Assembly (NCBI GenBank): GCA_009783635.1
Contig: WRDC01000026.1
Location: 1-14,523, forward strand
Direction of reading: 5' to 3'
Origin: Methanimicrococcus sp.
GTDB taxonomy: Archaea; Halobacteriota; Methanosarcinia; Methanosarcinales; Methanosarcinaceae
DNA: 14,523 nt
Part shown: positions 6,366 through 13,210 of the stretch, one piece after another
Numbering within the stretch: the first letter of the stretch is position 1
How the letters are laid out: each line of letters opens with the position of its first letter
Translations under genes and position numbers: made by a program
Notes under the pieces: model-generated
What the model was told of the DNA's origin: nothing
Seen by the model: only the letters and a program-made list of their open reading frames with translations
Database searches by the model: none

Positions 6366-7661
6366 TCATTTCAGCATTAAATTCAGTGCGGCTTTTAAAG
6401 AGCCCGGAATGCTTCCGCATTGCATTTCTTTGAGTTTGTCGGCCGGCAGGATTTTAAAAGCGGCGTTGAGCATTTGATCCGATTTCATCATTTTGTCCAT
6501 TATTTTTCGGGCCTGAACGGAAGCGTCCAACGCTTCTCCAAACGCTGCCCGCCATTTTTCTTCATAGCCGGTAACGGACAAAACTCCGCCGCGTTTGTCT
6601 TCAAAAACGGCGTCCGCCGCGACTTCTCCGGCAATTTTGCCGGCGGTCATTGCAAACGGAATGCCGCCGCCGTTGGTCGCAATCACCTGTCCGGCCGCGT
6701 CCCCGGCAATCATAACGGAAGGAGAAGCCGTCTTTTCGGGCGCGCCGTCCACGGGGATCACGCCGCTGTGAACCGACATAATTTTTCCGCCGTTCAATTT
6801 TTCAATGGCGGCCGGATGTTCGCGGATGAATCTGTTCAAAAAAGCGCGCGCCGACATATTTTCCGTACACAATGAACGCCGGAGACCGATGCCGACATTG
6901 GCTTTTCCTTTCCCCTCCGGGAATATCCAAATGTAGCCGCCCGGGACATATTTATTCCCGAAAAACATTTCCAGCGCTTCTTCGTCGGTATCAACGTTCG
7001 TCATTTTATATTCAAAACCGATACCCCTTTCATACGGCAAGCCGCCGGCCGGTTTATTTTCAGACGCCACGCCGGATACGTTATCCGAACGCGCCGCCGA
7101 ATATGCCGCCGAATATGCCGCCGAATGCGCGAGTCCGAAGGTTTTGCCGATGAAAGAACTTGGTCCGTCGGCGCCGATGATCACTTTTCCGGTCACTTCG
7201 GCTTCTCCGAAAACGCCGTTGAGCCTGACCGTATGCTCTTTGGCGCCGGACAGTATGCCGGTTGCCCGTGTGCCGCACAGAAGATCGGCGCCGGCAGAGA
7301 CGGCTTGTTCGGCCAGATGTTGGTCAAAAAGGCGGCGGTCCAACACATATCCGAGAACACCGAATTCTTTCACGCTCAAATCAGGAGCATAAAGACGCTG
7401 TGTGGTTGTTTTTGAGAGAATGCATTCTTTTGGGAACTTCTTCATTTCATCGGGCAAAATCATTCCGGGAATCAAATCCTCGATTTCGGAAGCGTCCGGA
7501 ATAAAACCGGCGCATTGGATCGGCGTTCCGATTTCACGTTTTTTGTCAACAATCAAAACGTCCGCGCCTCCCGATGCGGCATATTTGGCCGCAAGAGACC
7601 CGGCCGGACCGGCGCCAATCACGATAACGTCATATTTCTTTTTTGTAAGCGGAAAAGTCAT
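6366..7661 (-). CDS. Geranylgeranyl reductase family FAD-dependent oxidoreductase
   Basis: This flavoprotein likely reduces double bonds in isoprenoid chains, as digeranylgeranylglycerophospholipid reductases do for archaeal membrane lipids; related enzymes act on menaquinone, methanophenazine or free prenyl chains. In 431 residues it shows the N-terminal FAD fold YDVIVIGAGPAGSLAAKYAA, the family-typical GTPIQCAGFI, a mid FAD contact VIIGADGPSS, the substrate-domain YIWIFPEGKGKANVGIG, and the GD motif MIAGDAAGQVIATNGGGIPFAM. It is longer than the usual ~400 because of a low-complexity insertion with repeated AYSA (about residues 179-207) right after GADGPSS. ATG 7661 has GGAG about 6 nt upstream; a box A-like stretch lies at 7709-7722. 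It is convergent with the preceding gene and monocistronic. The exact substrate cannot be told from sequence. Confidence 0.85.
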   Translation of the reverse strand: MTFPLTKKKYDVIVIGAGPAGSLAAKYAASGGADVLIVDKKREIGTPIQCAGFIPDASEIEDLIPGMILPDEMKKFPKECILSKTTTQRLYAPDLSVKEFGVLGYVLDRRLFDQHLAEQAVSAGADLLCGTRATGILSGAKEHTVRLNGVFGEAEVTGKVIIGADGPSSFIGKTFGLAHSAAYSAAYSAARSDNVSGVASENKPAGGLPYERGIGFEYKMTNVDTDEEALEMFFGNKYVPGGYIWIFPEGKGKANVGIGLRRSLCTENMSARAFLNRFIREHPAAIEKLNGGKIMSVHSGVIPVDGAPEKTASPSVMIAGDAAGQVIATNGGGIPFAMTAGKIAGEVAADAVFEDKRGGVLSVTGYEEKWRAAFGEALDASVQARKIMDKMMKSDQMLNAAFKILPADKLKEMQCGSIPGSLKAALNLMLK

Positions 7662-7708
7662 ATCAATCTCCGGATTTTAACCCATGACATTTTTTTCGGA
7701 ATATGTGT

Positions 7709-7722
7709 TAATTTTTTAAATC
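7709..7722 (-). promoter_or_regulatory. Candidate promoter of the geranylgeranyl-reductase-family gene
   Basis: Minus-strand GATTTAAAAAATTA lies about 50 bp upstream of the ATG. It would give a leader of about 30 nt that includes the GGAG ribosome binding site (7668-7671). Confidence 0.35.
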
Positions 7723-7765
7723 TGTTTTGCCGGCGAATTTTTAGTCTCATTTCGGATTGGCCCGT

Positions 7766-7895
7766 TTTTTCTGAAAAGTTCATTTTCGGAAAGATCATTT
7801 TTTGAAAGGTTCATTCTTTGAAAAGTGTATTTTTTGAAAGGTTCAATTTCCTGAAAAATTTATCTGATCTGAAATGTTCTTTCAGAAAAGTTCAT
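7766..7895. repeat. Degenerate 16-bp tandem repeat, about eight copies
   Basis: The consensus is roughly TTTTTGAAAGGTTCAT. Clear copies lie at 7784-7798, 7799-7814, 7815-7830, 7831-7846, 7847-7862 and about 7880-7895, with weaker ones at either end of this run. Units differ at several positions, so the array is old. It lies upstream of both divergent genes and shows no coding potential. Confidence 0.75.
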
Positions 7896-8159
7896 ATACT
7901 GTCATACTGTTTTAAGGAATCTCCGGGAAAGATTTCTCTCATCATGTATTCATCAAACATGTGTTATGGGGACAGTTCCGGAAAAATACAGGCCGGTTTT
8001 TCAGAAACTGTTTGAGAGAATTTTCGTTTGATTGATTATGAATTTTTATCTTATTGTTATTTGCATGCGGCCTGATGAAACAGCGTTTTACGACAGCCCT
8101 GTTTGACATGAAACATGATGGAATGCCGTATTTTTCCATTCAATTTCACGATTTGTAAC

Positions 8160-8224
8160 TTCGGCCCCTGCCGAAATTGGCAATTTGTTGTTTTCATTGC
8201 CCTTCCGCCGCACTTCCTGCGGCG
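8160..8224. other. Cluster of small hairpins upstream of the DEAD-box helicase
   Basis: Three inverted repeats lie close together: TTCGGC/GCCGAA around loop CCCT (8160-8175), AAATT/AATTT around GGC (8174-8186), and CGCCGCA/TGCGGCG around CTTCC (8206-8224). They lie upstream of the helicase box A, so they would belong to its leader only if an earlier promoter exists. Function unknown. Confidence 0.5.
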
Positions 8225-8263
8225 AGCCGGCGTATTTGAAATTCATGTTTTGTCCGTACCTTG

Positions 8264-8276
8264 GGGTTTTATAACG
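8264..8276 (+). promoter_or_regulatory. Candidate promoter of the DEAD-box helicase gene
   Basis: GGGGTTTTATAAC contains a good TATA-like core. Transcription starting about 25 bp on (near 8296) would leave a leader of about 14 nt carrying AAGGA (8297-8301), 8 nt before ATG 8310. Confidence 0.45.
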
Positions 8277-8309
8277 TTGTTTTTGTTTCAACATTAAAGG
8301 AAAATTAAC

Positions 8310-9983
8310 ATGACAACAACATTCAGTGACCTCGGTATTTCGGAAAACATTATTCAATCGCTTCTCTTAAAAGGGTATGAATATCCGACACCGATTCAGA
8401 TTCAAACGATTCCGCTTTTTCTCAAAGGCGAATCCAATATTATCGGCCAGGCCCGGACCGGTACCGGAAAGACAGCCGCTTTCGGCGTTCCGATCATTCA
8501 AAATATCACGGAAAAGACAGGCCACGTTCAAGCCATTATTCTGACGCCGACCCGAGAGCTGGCGATTCAGGTCTGTGACGAAATGTCATCTTTTGGCGGC
8601 ATCAAAGACTTGCATATTGTTCCGGTTTTCGGCGGCCAGCCCGTTCCGATTCAGCTCAAAGCGCTTTCCAAAGGAGCCGATATCATCGTCGGGACCCCCG
8701 GCCGCGTGATTGATTTGATTCACCGCAAACGCCTGGACCTTTCTCAAATCTCTTATTTCATTCTTGACGAAGCCGATGAAATGCTGAACATGGGATTCAT
8801 TGACGATATCAAAGAAATTATCCAGCATACCAATGACGATAAACGTATGCTCTGTTTTTCGGCAACCATCCCGAAACCGATTTTGGGTATCGCCAAAAAG
8901 TATATGGGCCATTATGAAATGGTGTCCGTTGAAAACATCAAAGACGCCGCGCTGACCGAACAGCTTTCCATTGACGTCCCGTCGTCACTGAAGTTTGAAG
9001 CGCTTTGCCGCGTGATTGATTCCGACCCGGATTTTTACGGTCTGGTTTTCTGCTCCCGCAAAGACACTTCCGATGAAGTTGTTCAGAAACTGGAAGAGCG
9101 CGGTTATGACGCCGATGTGATTCACGGCGACATTTTACAGGAACAGCGCCTTCGAATTATGGACCGCTTCCGAAAACAAAAATTGAAGATTTTGGTGGCC
9201 ACCGATGTTGCCGCCCGCGGTATTGATGTGAACGAGCTGACACACGTTGTCAATTACGACCTCCCGCAGGACCCCGAGTCTTATACACACCGGATCGGGC
9301 GGACCGGCCGCGCCGGAAAAAACGGCATTGCGATTACAATCTTAACGCCGGCCGATTTCAGAAAATTCGCTTTTATTAAAAAAGCCGCCAACGCCGATGT
9401 CCGCCGCGTTTTGATGCCGGACGCCGACCAAGTCGCAATGACGAAGCGCGAAAAACTGTTCCATGAGCTTTCTTTGGTCATCAATTCCGATTTTTCGAAA
9501 ACGGATGCCGCCGAACCATTTTTGGATTTCGGAAGAGCATTGACAGAAAACGGGCACAGTGGCGATGAAATCGTTGCCTGCCTTTTGAAGCACGTTTATG
9601 AAAACCGCATTCTGCCGCGCTCTGAAGACAAAATCATTGATGAATTGTTTGCCCAGCAGGAATCCAAGAACCGTTTTGGAAGCGACGGGAAAAAAGGCAA
9701 GCTCAGTAAAGAAGGCGACAGTTACCGTGACCGTAAAGGCGGAAAAGAAGTCAGCGGCTTTAAAAGCCGCAAAGACGGTGACTTTAAAGACCGTAAAGAC
9801 GGTGACTTTAAAGACCGTAAAGACAAAAAGGGCGTCAAAAGCCGCGGCGAGCGGTACGGTGCCGACCGATACGGCGGTAAAAAGGACGAGAAAAAAGGTT
9901 ACAGCGGTCACAAAGACACTCATTCCAACAAAAATTACGCCATGAAAAGAATTGAAGATAAAAAGGCAAAAGGAAGAGCATAA
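8310..9983 (+). CDS. DEAD-box ATP-dependent RNA helicase
   Basis: This 557-residue helicase unwinds RNA, probably in RNA decay, ribosome assembly or cold adaptation. All core motifs are present: Q motif with PTPIQIQ (about 26-32), Walker A ARTGTGKTA (48-56), PTRELA, TPGR, DEAD (153-156), SAT (184-186), ATDVAARGID (297-306) and HRIGRTGRAG (327-336). The family helicase core ends near residue 345. A segment of ~110 residues follows, then a highly charged tail (about 455-557) rich in Lys, Asp, Gly and Arg with two copies of an eight-residue DGDFKDRK unit encoded by a 24-bp tandem repeat; such tails usually bind RNA. ATG 8310 is supported by AAGGA 8 nt upstream and by the Q-motif position. It is monocistronic, with its own box A and a hairpin terminator. 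It resembles bacterial DeaD/CshA proteins; I leave the symbol open. Confidence 0.93.
   Translation: MTTTFSDLGISENIIQSLLLKGYEYPTPIQIQTIPLFLKGESNIIGQARTGTGKTAAFGVPIIQNITEKTGHVQAIILTPTRELAIQVCDEMSSFGGIKDLHIVPVFGGQPVPIQLKALSKGADIIVGTPGRVIDLIHRKRLDLSQISYFILDEADEMLNMGFIDDIKEIIQHTNDDKRMLCFSATIPKPILGIAKKYMGHYEMVSVENIKDAALTEQLSIDVPSSLKFEALCRVIDSDPDFYGLVFCSRKDTSDEVVQKLEERGYDADVIHGDILQEQRLRIMDRFRKQKLKILVATDVAARGIDVNELTHVVNYDLPQDPESYTHRIGRTGRAGKNGIAITILTPADFRKFAFIKKAANADVRRVLMPDADQVAMTKREKLFHELSLVINSDFSKTDAAEPFLDFGRALTENGHSGDEIVACLLKHVYENRILPRSEDKIIDELFAQQESKNRFGSDGKKGKLSKEGDSYRDRKGGKEVSGFKSRKDGDFKDRKDGDFKDRKDKKGVKSRGERYGADRYGGKKDEKKGYSGHKDTHSNKNYAMKRIEDKKAKGRA
9774..9821. repeat. 24-bp tandem duplication in the helicase tail
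   Basis: Two identical copies of a 24-bp unit (9774-9797 and 9798-9821) keep the reading frame and encode DGDFKDRK twice. Exact identity points to a recent slippage event. Confidence 0.8.
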
Positions 9984-9999
9984 TCTTTCCGGCCGAAAT

Positions 10000-10031
10000 G
10001 TCTGCGGCGGTTATTGCCGCGGACTTTTTTT
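10000..10031 (+). terminator. Intrinsic-type terminator after the DEAD-box helicase
   Basis: GTCTGCGGC (10000-10008) pairs with GCCGCGGAC (10016-10024) over 9 bp with one G-U, around loop GGTTATT, and is followed by seven T. This is the clearest hairpin terminator in the window for plus-strand transcription. Confidence 0.75.
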
Positions 10032-10106
10032 AATTTATGTTTCATTCCGATGTCAAATTTATATACCAAAAAAGATAAGAGTCTGAAACCAATTTCAAAA
10101 GCTATT

Positions 10107-10175
10107 CAAAAACTTATTCAAAAGCGACTCAAAAACTTATTCAAAAGCGATTTAAAAACTTATTCAAAAGTTTAT
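10107..10175. repeat. 23-bp tandem repeat, three copies
   Basis: Units begin at 10107, 10130 and 10153, with consensus near CAAAAACTTATTCAAAAGCGA. A degenerate partial copy (TTCAAAAGCTATT) precedes them. There are no spacers, so this is not a CRISPR array. It lies just upstream of the DUF92 gene. Confidence 0.8.
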
Positions 10176-10215
10176 TAATGAGATTGATTCACGGGTCTAT
10201 TGCGGGTTATACTTC

Positions 10216-11673
10216 ATGAGTGATTCAGAAAATGTTTCGGGTGTCTGCTTTGACATGAACGGGGACATTCGTACTTGCAAGTTCTTTTATATAATGAAGT
10301 ATACCGCCGGCGCTTTTTTTGTTTTGTCCGCCGCCGTTCTTCCGCTGTGGGCCTTTTTGGCCGTTTTTTTGATTTTGTTCATTTCGTCTTTTACGCCTCT
10401 TTTTCAAAAAGCGGCGGCTCTTTTCAATCTCACGGGCGAAGACAAACTCCGTCATCTGAAGTTTGATTTTCGTCTTCTTGCGGGCCTTATGACGCTCAGT
10501 TTCGCGGTTGCCGTCCCGCTTGAAATATACGGCAAAAACATCGGTATCGAATTCCCGAGCTTTTTGATTTTTCAGGCGCTGACCGTTACCGTCTTCAGTA
10601 CGCGGTCTTGGTTTAGCTTGTTCAACAAGGTGACTTTGTATGAGGACATCCGCGAAAAGGAGTCTTTCAAAAACATTTCGCTGCTTTATGAATTCTTCTT
10701 AATCGCCCTTCGCGTGCTCGGCGCGTTTTTAGCCGGCTTTTGGGTTGCTTCTTTTACGGGATACGACCTCACGCCCGACTTTCTCAACCGGCTCTTTTTC
10801 ATCGCAATGATCGGCGCTTTCATAGGCAGTTTGTTTGAAGCCATCCCGTCTAAAATCAACGCCATCGCTTCCATTTACCTCGGATCTCTCTTTTCGATAT
10901 GTCTTCTTTTCATGCTCAACTATCAAACGCCGTGGTTGGAAACAGCGCTTGCCGCTCTCTTTTCTGTTGTTTTGGCTTTTTTGGCTTACCGCTATAAAAT
11001 CGCCGATGTCTCGGCACTTTTTTCCGCGGCGGTTCTCGGTATTTTAATCATTTTGTTCACAAATTTGTGGTGGTACATTCTTCTCGTTGCTTTCTTTATT
11101 TTCGGCGGCGGATTTACGAAGTACAAATTCAAACAAAAAAAAGCCGCGGGGCTCGCCGAATCCAAAACAGGGATCCGCAGTTATGAAAACGTTTTCTCAA
11201 ACAGCATTTGGGCGCTCGTCGTTGCCGTTTTGTACGGCATTCTCTCCCAAAATCCTGACTGGGGCTGGCTGGCAACCCCGCTTGTCTTTGCGTATGTCGG
11301 CGCCGTCGCGACGGCAACCGGTGATACAATGGCCAGTGAAATAGGGGTGACCGCCAAAGGTCCGACTTACATGATTACCACCTTCAGAAAAGCCCGCCCC
11401 GGCGAAGACGGCGGCGTCAGCCTGCTCGGCGAATTTGCGGCGCTTGCCGGTTCCGCCATCATCGGTATAATGGCATTCGGATTCGGCATGATCGATTCTC
11501 TCGGTCTTTCCCTCTTGGTTGCCGTGGCGGGCGGCTTTCTCGGCACCAACATTGACAGCATTCTCGGCGCCGTCCTGCAAAAGCGCGGCTACTTGACCAA
11601 CAGCGGCGTCAATATCGTTGCAACGCTTCTTGGCGCCGTCATTTCCTTTGCTCTTTTTTTCTTGCTTCTGTAA
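10216..11673 (+). CDS. DUF92 family integral membrane protein with extra N-terminal membrane domain
   Basis: The C-terminal half (about residues 250-485) is a DUF92/TIGR00297 domain: SKTGIRSYENVFSN, ATATGDTMASEIG (about 363-376), FRKARPGEDGGVSLLGEFAA, and a glycine-rich end with FLGTNIDSILGAVLQKRGYLTNSGVNI. The plant member VTE6 is a phytyl-phosphate kinase, so an isoprenyl-phosphate kinase role in prenol salvage is possible, but the archaeal activity is unproven to my knowledge. The N-terminal ~240 residues hold several further hydrophobic helices without a domain I can name; stand-alone DUF92 proteins are about half this length. ATG 10216 has no Shine-Dalgarno; ATG 10294 (Met27, MKYTAGAFFVLSAA) puts the first helix directly after the start and may be the true start, since residues 1-26 are polar and unlike a membrane-protein start. 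It appears monocistronic. The sequence is intact. Confidence 0.8.
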   Translation: MSDSENVSGVCFDMNGDIRTCKFFYIMKYTAGAFFVLSAAVLPLWAFLAVFLILFISSFTPLFQKAAALFNLTGEDKLRHLKFDFRLLAGLMTLSFAVAVPLEIYGKNIGIEFPSFLIFQALTVTVFSTRSWFSLFNKVTLYEDIREKESFKNISLLYEFFLIALRVLGAFLAGFWVASFTGYDLTPDFLNRLFFIAMIGAFIGSLFEAIPSKINAIASIYLGSLFSICLLFMLNYQTPWLETALAALFSVVLAFLAYRYKIADVSALFSAAVLGILIILFTNLWWYILLVAFFIFGGGFTKYKFKQKKAAGLAESKTGIRSYENVFSNSIWALVVAVLYGILSQNPDWGWLATPLVFAYVGAVATATGDTMASEIGVTAKGPTYMITTFRKARPGEDGGVSLLGEFAALAGSAIIGIMAFGFGMIDSLGLSLLVAVAGGFLGTNIDSILGAVLQKRGYLTNSGVNIVATLLGAVISFALFFLLL

Positions 11674-11730
11674 AAAAGAAGCCGTGCTTTAAATTTCAAG
11701 GCAGGAGTCCTCTGTCGTTATCATAACTTA

Positions 11731-11738
11731 TTTATATG
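11731..11738 (+). promoter_or_regulatory. Box A promoter of tRNA-Leu
   Basis: TTTATATG lies about 51 bp before the mature tRNA 5' end, matching the spacing seen for tRNA-Lys. An oligo-T run (11773-11779) lies between promoter and tRNA, in the presumed leader; it might instead end transcription of the preceding DUF92 gene. Confidence 0.5.
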
Positions 11739-11785
11739 AAAAATCGTTTTTAGGATTGTCTGTTTGACAAACTTTTTTTCACACT

Positions 11786-11868
11786 GCGGAGATAACCAAG
11801 TGGTCAACGGTGACAGACTCAAGATCTGTTCGCGTAGGCGTTCGCGGGTTCGACTCCCTCTCTCCGCA
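11786..11868 (+). tRNA. tRNA-Leu (anticodon CAA)
   Basis: This is a class II tRNA with a long variable arm. The acceptor stem is GCGGAGA/TCTCCGC, the anticodon stem ACAGA/TCTGT carries loop CTCAAGA, giving anticodon CAA, and the T loop is TTCGACT. The discriminator is A (11868) and CCA is not encoded. One T-stem pair is a C-T mismatch (the second pair from the acceptor side). There is no intron in the anticodon loop. Confidence 0.93.
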
Positions 11869-12216
11869 TTCCTTTTATTAAACCCTGTTTTACTAAACCT
11901 TGAACGGATTCTCGGCAGATTTTAAATACGTCTTCCACACTTCAAATTCCTCTTTCATATGCTGATTAAAATCTTAATTTTACAGTTCGGTCCGTATCAG
12001 ACCGCCGAATCTCCGATAATCAAGCTAAATAAACGAATGTTCGTTATGCCGGCAAGGAAGTCTTTTCACGACTCAGAGAACAGGATGTATGACGGAAGCA
12101 CAGCCGGTTGAAAATAAAATAAAAATCGAATAAAATAAAAAATCAAATTAAATCATCTATATTACGTCTGCCGTAAAGTACGCTGTCAAAACGCGTACTG
12201 TTGATTAAACCTTTAA
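11869..12216. other. 348-bp spacer between tRNA-Leu and the alpha/beta hydrolase
   Basis: No gene is supported. The stretch holds a motif also found near rpoB'' (11978-12011), an interrupted palindrome AACGAA-TG-TTCGTT (12032-12045), an A-rich run at about 12110-12160 that reads as T-rich on the minus strand, and two hairpins at the hydrolase 3' end (12177-12199, 12202-12219). Confidence 0.6.
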
Positions 12217-12219
12217 TCA
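12177..12219 (-). terminator. Double hairpin at the hydrolase 3' end
   Basis: Read on the minus strand, TGATTAAA-GG-TTTAATCA (12219-12202) overlaps the TGA stop. It is followed by AGTACGC/GCGTACT (arms 12199-12193 and 12183-12177) around a 9-nt loop. Both arm pairs are perfect. T-rich minus-strand sequence follows further on (12160-12110). They likely mark the transcript end. Confidence 0.5.
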
Positions 12220-12975
12220 CAAATGCTTTTTCAAAAACTCAAACAAAATATCATTGACTTCTTCCGCGTTATTGCCGGTGACATGAGGGAAATGTTTTGC
12301 GCCTTCTATTTTTACTTCCGTAAAGTTGGGAATATTGCGGCGCAATCTTTCGATTTCTTCAATTTTAATCAGAATGTCGTCACTGCCGTAAATCAGCAAA
12401 AACGGCGCCGTGATTCTTTGAAGCTCTTCATCGGAAAAATCGGGATATTTTTCGCCGATTTTAATCGTTTCCCGAAGAAAATCTTCCCAATTGCCGCGGT
12501 GAGCCGGTTCAAAATCCGCTTTTAAAAATTCAATAAAGTCGCAATACTTAACGCAATCAATATTTTCAGGACAATATTTTTCCAAATAAGCTTTCACGTC
12601 CGCGTTCGGACAGCCGCCGGAGCTGATCGACGTCATCGTTTTGACACGGTCAGGATGGTGAAAAGCGCAATACATTGCCGCGTCCGCGCCCATGCTGTGG
12701 CCGATAATGTGCGCCTGCTCAATGCCCAAATGGTCCAGCAGGTCAATGATATCTTCGGCTAAAAGCGGCGTTGTCCAGTTCATAGAGGCCGCTTCTGTTC
12801 TTCCGTGCCCTCTCAAATCGGGGTAAATGCCGCGGAAAGAGAATTGGAATTTTTGGATTTGAGAAGCAAACGCGATAATTCCGCGCGAAAAACTACCGTG
12901 CATGAAAATGACAGGGGCACCGGTACCGATATCTTCATAAAACATTTTTAAATCATTTTTTTCAAAATAGGGCAT
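12217..12975 (-). CDS. Alpha/beta hydrolase
   Basis: This 252-residue protein is a complete alpha/beta-hydrolase-fold enzyme, probably cytosolic since no signal peptide is visible. Key elements are the oxyanion-hole region FMHGSF (about 24-29), DLRGHGRT, the nucleophile elbow GHSMGA with Ser94, the acid loop LIYGSDD with Asp199 or Asp200, and GAKHFP with His228. A helical cap of about 60 residues lies between roughly 125 and 185. The family includes esterases, lactonases and C-C hydrolases; the substrate cannot be told. ATG 12975 has TGAGG about 6 nt upstream, and a box A-like AAATAATAAAA (13008-13018) would give a leader of about 12 nt. It is monocistronic. Five cysteines fall between residues 102 and 145, a mild enrichment. 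Confidence 0.9.
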   Translation of the reverse strand: MPYFEKNDLKMFYEDIGTGAPVIFMHGSFSRGIIAFASQIQKFQFSFRGIYPDLRGHGRTEAASMNWTTPLLAEDIIDLLDHLGIEQAHIIGHSMGADAAMYCAFHHPDRVKTMTSISSGGCPNADVKAYLEKYCPENIDCVKYCDFIEFLKADFEPAHRGNWEDFLRETIKIGEKYPDFSDEELQRITAPFLLIYGSDDILIKIEEIERLRRNIPNFTEVKIEGAKHFPHVTGNNAEEVNDILFEFLKKHL

Positions 12976-13007
12976 CGTTTTCCTCAGGTCACCATATCAT
13001 CTTTTCC

Positions 13008-13018
13008 TTTTTATTATT
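13008..13018 (-). promoter_or_regulatory. Candidate promoter of the alpha/beta hydrolase
   Basis: Minus-strand AAATAATAAAA is centred about 38 bp upstream of the ATG. The implied leader is short and just contains the TGAGG ribosome binding site (12982-12986). Confidence 0.35.
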
Positions 13019-13118
13019 TGTCATAGGTTCCCAAAAGATTGAGAGGATAACAAAAATTTAACAAAATTTTTAACAAAAATTCCCACGGCTCAATTTCCGC
13101 AGCGCCGCTGTTTAAGGA

Positions 13119-13148
13119 CAAAAAGGACAGCCGGCCAAAGACCGGCTG
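13119..13148 (-). terminator. Intrinsic-type terminator of the surface protein gene
   Basis: On the minus strand CAGCCGG (13148-13142) pairs with CCGGCTG (13134-13128) around loop TCTTTGG, followed by TCCTTTTTGT. It lies about 60 bp after the stop of the surface protein gene and is correctly oriented for it. Confidence 0.65.
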
Positions 13149-13210
13149 CTGTTGTAATTCAGTTGTTTTTCTCATACGATACGTTCCCGTTTCAGAGAAA
13201 ATGCAGGTGT

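Larger units (their letters stand above)
7662..8309. other. 650-bp spacer between divergent genes
   Basis: No supported gene lies in this stretch between the minus-strand flavoprotein and the plus-strand helicase. It contains the flavoprotein promoter, a 16-bp tandem repeat (7766-7895), two or three small hairpins (8160-8224) and the helicase box A (8264-8276). Several short open frames exist, but none has a ribosome binding site plus recognisable protein; one minus-strand frame runs into the helicase start and is implausible. Confidence 0.65.

Noticed and set aside
7766..7895. CRISPR-like or coding repeat
   Set aside because: The units are contiguous and degenerate, and no frame across them is sustained with a start signal.
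8060..8085. C/D box small RNA suggested by CTGATGA
   Set aside because: The C-box-like sequence lacks the purine at its first position and no matching D box, C' or D' pair is seen at the right spacing.
8088..8357. 89-codon minus-strand frame overlapping the helicase start
   Set aside because: It would cover the helicase promoter and start region, and has no ribosome binding site or recognisable domain.
9342..9923. 193-codon minus-strand open frame in the helicase gene
   Set aside because: It is antisense to the helicase; the Phe/Val repeats simply mirror the Lys/Asp-rich tail.
10107..10175. CRISPR-like array
   Set aside because: The 23-bp units are directly adjacent without unique spacers and no cas gene is present.
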